Of a DNA stretch of 64,000 nt, positions 13,010-22,035 are shown piece by piece. The position numbers and the translations under genes were made by a program. The stretch covers positions 23,310,286 to 23,374,285 of the forward strand of contig SSBO01000012.1 in assembly GCA_005281725.1 (NCBI GenBank). Direction: 5' to 3'. The notes below the pieces were generated by a model that had not been told where the DNA came from, made no database searches, and saw only the letters and a program-made list of their open reading frames with translations. This DNA comes from Wuchereria bancrofti. Its lineage: Eukaryota > Nematoda > Chromadorea > Rhabditida > Onchocercidae. The stretch's first letter is position 1, and each line of letters begins with the position of its first letter.

Positions 13010-15946
13010 TTACCACACACCTATTTCCAAATCACCGGTACGACTACCATTGACCATTCTGTGTGGAAACACTGAATAATCATCAGAGCTTGACTGCAAC
13101 TGCTTTAGCCTAAAAAGGAAACATACCAACAGTGCTCGCAAAATTCAGGTAATGCTTCAGATGAAAAAGACAAAAAAATTCATAATAAAAATACGAAACA
13201 TACGTATTCAGTTAAACAAACCTTTTAAAAAAAAGTTTTTTGGCGTATGAATATAACATGATATCCAATCTATTCCTATCCTTAATTAATTGCATTTGTT
13301 GTAGAGTTATTTCAGTATCGTTCGATTTGCTTTTCGTCCATTCAGCAAGATTCTTTGTAAATCTAAATGGACAGTAATAATTACATGGAAATCAAGACAA
13401 TTATGCTTTTATCTTTCAATTAAGGCTGATATCTAGGTGGTATTACCAACAAATTTCATTATTACGTTGTGCAAATAACAATTTTTGCCTTTTCAGTCCA
13501 AAGGAACGTGCAGGATAGCAAAGATCTATATCTATAAACGAATAATGGGCTTTCCAGCCTCCGCATAATTTCATATATGTATCCTTACTAGCTTTTGTTC
13601 AAAACATACTTCAAGTGGAAAAGACGTTCAAACATCCATTGACTTTCAGCCATATATTCTTTGAGACCAAAAAATGCCAAATTTTTTAGATTGATTTTTG
13701 CACTTTCCAACATAATCTTATCCCTAGTTGCTGCATCCGCTGATCGCGTGTCGTAACAATTGATCAGTGTCAGATCAGCTAGCATTCGGGTTTGCCTGTA
13801 ACAAATTAAACATAAATATGTCATTCGCAATGCAAGCTATAAATATCCCAATCCACTGTTTGCTATTCAGTCTATTTGCTATCTGTAAGAGATAGTATAT
13901 TGTAAACAATATTGTCCCATCACCTCACTTTGATTTTTAATCTTGAAATTCATGCTAAATTGAATGCTTACACGTCAATTAAATACTAATAATTATAATC
14001 CTCTGCGTTCGCTAACATCAAAAGTTTATAACTGCAAGAATTTGTGGATCAAGAAGTAAAACAGATCCCAGCTGATATGGCAGTTGAGAACTGTTTGATC
14101 TGTTTTACTTGTATCTACCAGACTCTGCAGTATGTCAGCAATTTCAGATAGTTCTGGAAGATGGAGAAAAGAAGCTATTTCTCCTATGATTATGTGTAAT
14201 AATAAATTTATTACCAAATGAAACGTAATCCATTATTTCGTTATTGTTTCAACTAGTATTAATGTTTACGCAAAAAAATATCAAACAAACATACCTATTA
14301 AAAGCAAGATTGTATGGACAGGCAAGAAATTCATCCAATGTCACACCATCCCATCCAATCTCTGGGTCAAAACACATTGGTAATTGCTCGGGTGTTGGTG
14401 GTCGACCATTACATATGTGCCTTGCTGCTAACCATGTAGCGCCTCGTTCCACATGACGATATTCGGATATAAACCGTGCTATTGGTTCACGGAAAAATGA
14501 GGTATAAAAATATCGCCTCTTTCGATGAAAACCTGCAAAATAATTACTGTTTATAAGAAAACAAGAAAAAAATATATTAAAAAAAGTTTTCAAAGCAGTT
14601 ACATTTCGATATACCTTCTTTTTTATCCAATGCATTATCCACACAACCAGAGACGAACAATTCGGTGAAATCCGCATGCAATCCACAAACCCAACCGGTT
14701 GAATAACGAGAAAATAACCATATCTTGAAAGTATTTAAATTATGAAATGTATGTAAATCGAAGAAATCATCAAAAACATTGAATAGCAGTAATGTGAAGA
14801 TTTTTATGCAAAAACACTACAAAAGAAATACCTTTTTCTTAAGACCAGGGCCTATACAAGTGCATCTCTTCTTTCCCATACGACAAATGCACGGTGCTGA
14901 AACATTTAGATGTCTGACAAGAAACCGCTCAAAGCTTGTGCCTGCTGTTTTTTGAATGTGCAAGAATACAATTACATCGTTATCGCTCATATTAAATCTG
15001 AAAAATCATCAGTAATATGGAAGCACAGCTAATGCCCAATTAATAAGAAAAATGAACAGCAAACAGTGAGTCTAACAACAAATCTGTGCAGACTCGATTC
15101 TAATGGAAAGTAGCACAGTAGCAGTCAGGAAGTCTTTACAGTCTTAGTAATTGGATTTTCATTGTTCTGACCGTATTCAAAATGTTTATGAAGATGAAAG
15201 AAGAAAAACATGGAAATACCCATTATCGGGATCATCTAAAATTTTGTTGAACGAAAGATTCCAGCGAGTATAAAACGATGGTTTATAATCGGTGGCGATG
15301 CTATTTTTGAACGCAAATTCACGCATCTGATCTAGGCTGTATCGTGGAAAACTGATACTTGCTGAAGAGTAGTAACCTAAAAAATGTACATCTGAAGATA
15401 AAAGTAATTTGCTGGAGCATATGAGACGTACGCTCCATTTGGGAATGAAACTTAACAGAAAGACTGTTTCAAGCATATTAACAGCTGACTAAATAAATGG
15501 AGAAATTGGAGAATATCGCTTTCTATTAAGCAATTCTAGAACATTTAAATCGACGACTTCAGAAATTATCCGTTCTAGCAGTATCAGTAACTCAAAATCA
15601 TTATAGAGTTTCTTCTTTTTAACTACCCCCTTAACCGTAATCGGAGGTACTTTGTACTTTGCAGCAAGATACTTTGTAGTCTCAAGTAAATGAAGCAATT
15701 CTACAATTTTTAGACGGACGACTTTAAAAACTTTAAAAGAAAGAGCGAATTTAAAAAAAAAAAACAAAACAAATTAGAACTCAATAACAAACCATAATTC
15801 GTAGCGTAATTGAAAGATTTCTCAGCAATAAAATAGCCGAGAGGTGTAACAATAATAAGAGCGATGAAAAGTATCGTTCGCAACCAGGATTGTCGCTTAT
15901 ACTTCATATAAATTTTACCAATTATTGACTCGTCTTCATCATCCAT
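13010..15946 (-). CDS. hst-6: Heparan sulfate 6-O-sulfotransferase (9 exons)
   Basis: This type II Golgi enzyme transfers sulfate from PAPS to the 6-O position of glucosamine in heparan sulfate. Exons: 15946-15793, about 15721-15490, about 15450-15220, 14997-14832, 14723-14615, 14532-14295, 13795-13610, 13362-13222 and 13109-13010. The first ATG in the open frame gives a 22-residue acidic/basic cytoplasmic tail and a membrane anchor, LRTILFIALIIVTPLGYFIA. Family signatures follow: VIVFLHIQKTAGTSFERFL (5'-phosphosulfate loop), CICRMGKKRCTC, WLFSRYSTGWVCGLHADFTE, FFREPIARFISEYRHVERGA (3'-phosphate site), CPYNLAFNRQTRMLADL, FGLKEYMAESQWMFERLF and LDIMLYSYAKKLFFKR. It ends with Trp before TAA, like vertebrate homologues. 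Length is near 500 aa, typical of the family. From exon 3 on, phases match. The exon 2/3 joint is unresolved: the only phase-compatible join I found needs a 39-nt intron with weak signals. Confidence 0.93.
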
Positions 15947-16059
15947 CTCTTCTCCAACAATAACTTCTCTGTTCGGTAGAAAACTTTCATTGCATTGCTC
16001 GTTACCGAACCGATTATTTGCATATATTGCGTTTTGCAAATCCGTTTTCACTTATACTG

Positions 16060-16069
16060 CTGAAAAAAA
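16060..16069 (-). promoter_or_regulatory. Probable spliced-leader trans-splice acceptor of hst-6
   Basis: Read on the minus strand this is TTTTTTTCAG, a canonical nematode acceptor about 110 nt upstream of the chosen ATG. The frame of exon 1 meets a TAA right after the acceptor, so the segment must be 5' untranslated rather than a cis-spliced coding exon. No ATG lies between that stop and 15946. Confidence 0.55.
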
Positions 16070-16941
16070 TGAAACATAGAGAAGTTTCACACAATTAACA
16101 GTAACAATACTTTTCGTATATTCCTAAACAAAATGTGCTCAAAAGAAAAAGAAAAAGAAGATGAAAATGAGATGTATATTCTATAAATTACGAATTTAGG
16201 AGCAGTTGAAATTAAATATGATTATCATTTCATCCTTGCGTAGTTAAAACATCGCTTTATTTTGCAGACTTCATTTAATCACAATTTAATACAAGTCTAC
16301 TGTTCAATCTCTTCATAATAAGTGATATTTTAGCAGATTTAATTGTAACACCTTAATATTTATAAATGAGATTACACGGCTAGATCCCAAATAAACAAAT
16401 GCCTACTATAAGTTAGTTAATCGTCCATTCTTGCAATTTCTTTAATGAAAAATGATATAGATGTAAAGAACAATATCAGTACAATATATCATTGATAACA
16501 TTTGCGCTCAATATTGGCTCCATCAATTTACACATCCAATAAAATTGTAGCAAATAAAAAGCATGAAAAATAACGGTGCATTCCTATTTCGCTTCTCGTT
16601 CCTGCCATTTTTTTCAATTCTGTATACATACATATTGCGCATTATGCGCATTATTACCAGTAGTAGGCTTATCAAATGCGCATAAAATAACCATTTTGAA
16701 CCATTTTGAAATTAACTGAAACAAATGAGCAAATATAATTTGGATAGTATTTATTATGAAAAATACAATAGTGACAACTTTAGCGCAATGTTATCTTTTT
16801 CATTCGTGCATTTATGTATGCAATTGGTGTATAAATTATTGTATGTGAATTTTGAAATGTTATTAAGGTAAACTTTCAATGAATTTCACATATTCATTAC
16901 TACTATTCATATAAACCTTTTCATTCATGGATTTCACAAAA

Positions 16942-16974
<33 letters not shown>
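16942..16974. repeat. (CT)n microsatellite
   Basis: An almost uninterrupted CT run at the left edge of the G+C-rich island upstream of the HMG gene. GAGA-type tracts are common in animal promoters, but no function can be claimed from the sequence. Confidence 0.9.
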
Positions 16975-16975
<1 letters not shown>

Positions 16976-17114
16976 ACTTGTCACCATTTATGTTCCAATG
17001 ATTTATGATGACAAGCGGGGCGAGGGACCGTCCTATTTCCTTTCTCATATGACATCAATGCAGTCATTCTAGAATATTCTCTATGGATGGTCCCTCATTA
17101 CCATAAATCAGCTG

Positions 17115-17126
17115 TTTGGCGCCAAA
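17115..17126. promoter_or_regulatory. Palindromic E2F/DP-type site TTTGGCGCCAAA
   Basis: The 12-mer TTTGGCGCCAAA is a perfect palindrome matching the E2F/DP consensus TTTSGCGCSAAA. It lies about 2 kb upstream of the HMG start codon and about 1.1 kb upstream of hst-6. The match is direct; use by E2F is inference. Confidence 0.45.
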
Positions 17127-17239
17127 ACTCTCCGACCTCTCCCGCCCCCGCCCATCTCTCTCTCTCTCCGTTATTCCCCCAATCCTTTCGCCCTTGTTCA
17201 CTTCTTCACGTGTCCCTCTCCCGTGTCCTTGTATGTGGC

Positions 17240-17830
17240 ACATTGTATGTATCTTGCTAAGGATGTATGTAAAGTGTCCGTGCATGTGTGTATGTGAAGT
17301 GTGTGTATCTATATAAAGTGTCTGTGCATGTAAAGTGTCCGTGCATGTGTGTGTCTGTGTATGTATATATGTGTGTGTGTGTGTGCTGTTTTTCCATATG
17401 CTTTGCAGTTGAATGTGTATTTGGGTGTCTGTGGTCATATAAGGTCACGTGCATCTACGTATGTGTGCCTATATATACATATATGTATGTTGTGTATGTG
17501 GAGTACATATATCAGCAAAGATTTTACATGTGTGTGTATGTGTATGTGTGTGTGTGTGCCCGTCTGTCTACAATTCCTTTGAAATCAGTGAAAATATGGA
17601 TCTGCGACGGAGTACAATGAAACGTGTGTGTGTCGACTTGTCCGTCTGTCAACTCTTAAAGCTAGCGAAATTCACTGCGGACTAAAAATTTATGTAGTGT
17701 GTATGGGTGTGTACGTCCGGTCTGTCCGTCTGTCTGTACACCAGTTTATCTCTTGGACTGATGTAAATCTATCTGTACCTTCGGCATATATGTGTATGTG
17801 TGTGTGTGTGTGTGGCAACAGAGGGTAATA
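17240..17830. repeat. TG-rich interrupted repeat tract
   Basis: About 600 bp of TGTGTG, TGTATG, AAGTGTCCGTGCATGTGTG and later GTCTGTCTGT motifs. AAGTGT-C-GTGCATGT is repeated three times at about 17270-17350. The bias is strand-asymmetric (TG on plus, CA on minus) and gives Cys/Val frames on one strand and His/Thr frames on the other. Confidence 0.85.
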
Positions 17831-18147
17831 AGTGAAGGAGCCGTAGTGTGCTGTGCTGTGCTGTCAGTAGTTAGTACCTATTGGTGAAGTACTCTCTGTG
17901 AAAGAGACGGGCGGACACAGAGAGACAGATGGTTACTGAGAAATGAGCAGGAGCGGGAGAAGAAGGCAGAGCGGGCGGGTAAGCGATACTGGGAGCGGGC
18001 AAAGGAGAAGGTACGAACGATTTTTGCTTTCCTTTTTGAAGGAAGATATGTGTTAGTGACGCTGCTGCTATTGCTACTGCTATTGCTGTTACCCGCCCGC
18101 TACTACTGCTATTGCTGTTGGGATTGTCGGGTAGTCTTCGAGCGTAA

Positions 18148-18171
18148 GGGAAGGGCAGGGCAGGGCAGGGG
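18148..18171 (+). promoter_or_regulatory. Putative G-quadruplex motif
   Basis: Five GGG runs separated by only two bases (GGGAAGGGCAGGGCAGGG, then one more CAGGGG) lie about 1 kb upstream of the HMG start codon, on its coding strand. This fits the strictest G3+N1-7 quadruplex pattern. Folding and function are inferred. Confidence 0.6.
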
Positions 18172-18271
18172 ACGAGGATGGAGTGACTCGAGAGAGGGCT
18201 GAGGGAATGGACGAGTAGATGAGCTGTGTGCTATGTGCGATTGGATGATGGCATTGTGGTGGTGGCGAGTT

Positions 18272-18346
18272 ATGCCATGCCATGCCATTCCATTCCGTTC
18301 CATTCCATTCTATTCTATTCTATTTCATTTCATTTTAATTTAATTC
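18272..18346. repeat. Degenerating pentanucleotide array (TGCCA, CCATT, CTATT, TCATT)
   Basis: A run of five-base units drifts stepwise from TGCCA through CCATT and CTATT to TCATT, as if point changes spread by slippage along a 5-bp array. It ends in T-rich DNA. Confidence 0.85.
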
Positions 18347-19116
18347 TAGGCAGTTTACCAATATTCATGTTACTACTACTACTAATACAAATAGAGCTGT
18401 TATTACTTCTATTACTATTTCATTCCCATTTTTGTCTTTTTAGTCTTTTATTTTCCTCTATTTAGTTTTTATGTGGTTTTTTCTGTTTTTTTTTTCCCTG
18501 GATAATTTTACATGTTACCATTGTTATTTTAGTTAAAAGTGATTTTTGGGTCAGATCGTGACTATTCGATTGCGACAAATCGAGGGAAAGATGAATTAAA
18601 GAAATGGTTGACATTGTGAGAATCTCTTGCATGAACTAAACTTTACCGTTTTGACGGTCGAATTTGAGAACTATGTCACAATATACTGTCAAGTGCTCAT
18701 ATGTATTTCAGTTACGCATCATCCTGTACCATGTCTTTCAAAACGTTTTTCGTTTGGTTAGCTTTGTTTGTTTTCCGAGGTGTAATACGTACTTGCATGG
18801 GCAATAAAAGAGAAACACGTCACAATCTCGTATGTGTTGTACCTCTGCATGCATCGATTGTTTTTATATTGTTCATATGTGTTATAACTTGGCCATGTAT
18901 GTTATAATATTTCATTGTGCTCAATCATCACATTGAACAATTAATAGAAAGGTTGGGGAGGAGAGATGTGAACTTTTAAGTAGGCGATAATTGTGATTCG
19001 AAGAAATTAGTTGATCTGTCGTTATCTTCGTTGTTATGGATCAATGCCTGACAATCTGTTTTCTCATCGGCGGTGTTTCGTTCATTGTTATTGTTCGCAT
19101 TGTTAATGTAAATATA

Positions 19117-19127
19117 ATTTTTTGCAG
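19117..19127 (+). promoter_or_regulatory. Probable splice acceptor 57 nt before the HMG start codon
   Basis: ATTTTTTGCAG is a good nematode acceptor. It could receive a spliced leader or end an intron in the 5' untranslated region; no upstream coding exon is needed because the HMG frame begins with its own ATG at 19184. Confidence 0.5.
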
Positions 19128-19183
19128 TTTTAACTGGTGTTCGTTATTGATTGCAACTGTAATAGTTTGAAGAAGTAGAAGAT

Positions 19184-20016
19184 ATGGGCAAAGCAACTGT
19201 TGATGGGAAGAAACCAAAAGCAGTTAAAAAGATGAAAGATCCAAATGCTCCAAAACGTGCAATGTCGGCTTTCTTTATTTGGATGAACGAGAATCGTGAT
19301 CGTATCAAGAAGCCTGGTATGAGTGTTGGTGATGTTGCTAAAGCTGCGGGTATCGAGTGGGCAGCGATGACAGATAAATCAGTTAGTTTTTCATTTTTGG
19401 TAACAAAAATAAGAAAATGTGATGAAGGTGTTGTTCGGAGACTTGTGGAATGTCATTTGAATCAAGAATATTTGGTAAGTAAAAGCAAGTTTGATTCGAG
19501 AGGGATGTGATGCATTTGTGTTGTTACATTTTTATTGTCTAGCAAATAGTTTGGTTTAGATGAGTCTGCGATAAATGCATTTCAATCTCTAGTTTTGATG
19601 CATTCCTTGCTTTTGCTGCAGCACAAATTAGATCTGAGATAGCGCCAGCATGTCGTTTGATGCGAATATTAGTTCAATTTGTATTAGTATCCAAGTCTTC
19701 AAATGAACGGTTTTTGCCATCATTTTTTGTCAGCATTTCCACTGTTATCGAAAATGTGCAACGAATTCGTGCTTTGATGAGTTCCGGATAATAAAGTTTT
19801 ACACGCATTTTCTTTTGAATTATTCAATTCGTTCATCATGGGTAATGAGTGAAAAGGTTGGTATGTTATCCAGTTTTGAATATTAGTATTTCTTAATCAG
19901 ATGGAAAACTATGTCATTTACAAAAGAAACATGAATTTCAGCAATGGGAGAAACGAGCGGAAGAAGACAAGAAAAGGTACGAAAGGGAGATAGCTGCATA
20001 CAAAAACAAGCAATAG
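19184..20016 (+). CDS. hmg-1.1: Single HMG-box protein (HMG-1.1-like, 2 exons, 90 aa)
   Basis: High-mobility-group proteins bind and bend DNA in chromatin without strong sequence preference. Exons are 19184-19381 (66 codons, donor GTTAGT) and 19942-20016 (24 codons, acceptor ATTTCAG), joined in phase 0. After a short basic tail ([18 protein letters not shown]) the box begins [17 protein letters not shown], continues [20 protein letters not shown] and [10 protein letters not shown], and closes in exon 2 with [20 protein letters not shown]. The hydrophobic-core Trp and Phe and the conserved Pro are present. There is one box and no acidic tail, like the roughly 95-residue C. elegans HMG-1.1 and unlike two-box HMGB proteins or SSRP1. 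Reading through the donor adds about 42 non-HMG residues, so an intron-retained product would lose the third helix. Confidence 0.93.
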
Positions 20017-20413
20017 GCTATATGAAGCATCAACAGTGGCGATAACAACAGCAACGAAACTTGTCATCTAAGCAGTTTCGGTGTAATTTGTTCATCTTTC
20101 CATGTTGACGTTATAATTGTGGAAAGTCATGTAATTAACCGTACCAATATTTTTTGATCAATTTTGGTCCAGTTTCTATATGGCACTTTCATCCTTTTTT
20201 TTTTGTGATCTCAGGCGAATCGCGCAAAACTCGTGTGCATAATTTGATTTGTTTTGTTGTGTCTCGCAATGTGTGTGGATGTGTGCGTACGGACGTTTTT
20301 ATCCAGATATATTTTTTCTCATCCCTTCCTTATCCCCCGCCTTTTCTTTTATAGATTTTTCCTCTGTCCATTAGGATTTGATCACTTTAACTCTGTACGA
20401 TATGCTTCAATTA

Positions 20414-20419
20414 AATAAA
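20414..20419 (+). terminator. Poly(A) signal of the HMG gene
   Basis: AATAAA about 400 nt after the stop codon. It is the first canonical signal downstream and implies a long 3' untranslated region relative to the small coding sequence. Confidence 0.55.
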
Positions 20420-21979
20420 AGAAAATTAGAAGAATTGATAGGCAAAACTCTGCAACAAAAGTATCCGCAATCGACACAATGTAGCACGCTATTGTAGAAG
20501 ATGATGCGTGTGACGTGTGAATGTGTACGCATTGCAAGTCTGTATGCCGGTTTTTTGTGCTGTTACTATCACAGTTTAACGGAAAGTTTTAATTCATTTT
20601 TTTTTTTTTTTTTTCATGTTCTTTGTATCAGTTGATACGTTTTAACACTCTGTGAAGAAATGTCCAGTAAAAGTGTTTTCTTGAAATTTTTTTTGATGAA
20701 TACTATCTCATCTGAAATTAAGCACTTTATAAGCTGGTTATTAGCAACAGCTATAAATTCTCTGAATGCAAAAATTTGTATGTTTGATCATAGAATCATC
20801 ATTGAAAATTGCATCAATTATAAGCTGCTGATATATGTGCATGTCATATATATGTGAGAAGAAGATGCGCGGGAAATTTCAATTTCATCCTTTATTGCAT
20901 TCATCAAATGCTTGGATTAATTTGACCTCGGGTCATCATCATCCATCCATCCTCTTTAGAGTAATCGTTAAACGGAATGTCAAATTTAACCCATAATCAC
21001 TTTCAATCTAATATCGATGAATACTTATTGCAGATAAAAAAGAAGAAAAAAAAAGTGATTTTAACTTGATGTGAAATATTTCTGGATATGAGTGTGTTAT
21101 GTTATTAATTTAAACGAGAATATTACTATCTCTGTACGTACGTGTACACTATTACTAGACCATCATCATATTGTGACATAATATGAAATGCACAAATATA
21201 GTTTTAATAGTTTTTGCTTAATTTTTTTATTGAAATATGATGATTTGCTTTTGGATTCAATGATCAAAAATTTTTTTTTTTTTTTTTTTTTGTTCATTTA
21301 ATGTATGCGCATTTGTTGTATTTGATTTCGATAAATGTTAAGCAATGCTTTATTTTTGTAGCATTCATTGTCTATCATTGTTTGTGTACATTACTGTTGG
21401 TTTTCACTGAAACGGTCGATTGTGAGTGCTTTTTTTTTTTTTTTTCTTTCAGCTATTGAAATATAAAATGAAAACAAAAACACTGGAAATATTTTTTATG
21501 AGTGTAATTATACTTACATGAAATAGTATATGAATTAAGAAAAAAAAAGAAAGAAGATGCATTAATTTAAGCTTAATAAGCATTATTAAGCTTTAATAAA
21601 TAAATTACTCAAATATTGCAAAGAAATATGATATTGTTGAAGTAGTAAACATTTCATCACTTCCAATATTTTAGGGTATAAACGGAACAAAAAAAAAAAA
21701 AAAAAAAAAACACCCAAACATTATATTTAAACAAATCAAAGTTTATCAGTGATCAATATAAACGAAGCATAAATATGATAAATTACAAATTAAACCAACT
21801 ATAATGTATAGAAACAAAAAAAAAAAAAAAAAGGATAAAAAGCAGTTTAAAATTGCAATTGTTTATTTTGTTTTTTTTTTTTTCCCAAAATTAAACTAAA
21901 ATGCTATCAATGTAATTCTACCACGGAATATATAATAATATCTCAATTATTATACTTATTTTTTCCTTTTTTTCTTTTT
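20420..21979. other. Intergenic stretch, no gene seen
   Basis: A+T-rich DNA with several A or T runs of about 18-24 bases (for example at about 20596, 21270 and 21690). No frame has coding character with splice signals. It separates two plus-strand genes by about 2 kb, too far for a nematode operon. Confidence 0.6.
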
Positions 21980-21989
21980 TTTTTTGCAG
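21980..21989 (+). promoter_or_regulatory. Probable trans-splice or cis-splice acceptor of the 26-exon gene
   Basis: A long T run ending TTTTTTGCAG. The coding frame is open from the acceptor (reading NWINKVNF) to the first ATG at 22036. The site is therefore either a spliced-leader site 46 nt before the start, or the end of an intron after an unseen upstream exon. Confidence 0.5.
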
Positions 21990-22035
21990 TAATTGGATTA
22001 ATAAAGTAAATTTTCCAAAAAATTTCAAAAAATAT

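Larger units (their letters stand above)
16070..19116. other. Divergent intergenic region with a G+C-rich island
   Basis: This lies between the 5' end of hst-6 (minus) and the HMG gene (plus), so it should hold both promoters. From about 17.0 to 18.3 kb it is much richer in G and C than the rest of the window and contains (CT)n, TG-rich and CTGTC/CCGTC repeats, a GGGCA tract and a CCATT-type pentamer array. Open frames here, on both strands, are Cys/Val- or Ser/Pro-rich products of the repeats and were not accepted as genes. Confidence 0.6.

Noticed and set aside
13440..13560. Possible extra hst-6 exon (reading RSFGLKRQKLLFAQRNNEIC)
   Set aside because: Exon 7 joins exon 8 directly in phase and matches the family across the joint; inserting this segment gives a phase mismatch or a stop.
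17064..17828. Several overlapping 60-124-codon frames on both strands
   Set aside because: All are Cys/Val- or His/Thr-rich translations of the TG/CA-rich repeat tract.
18089..18465. Pro/Ser-rich minus-strand and Leu/Phe-rich plus-strand frames
   Set aside because: They arise from the GGGCA, CCATT and TTACTA repeats; overlapping frames on both strands are equally open.
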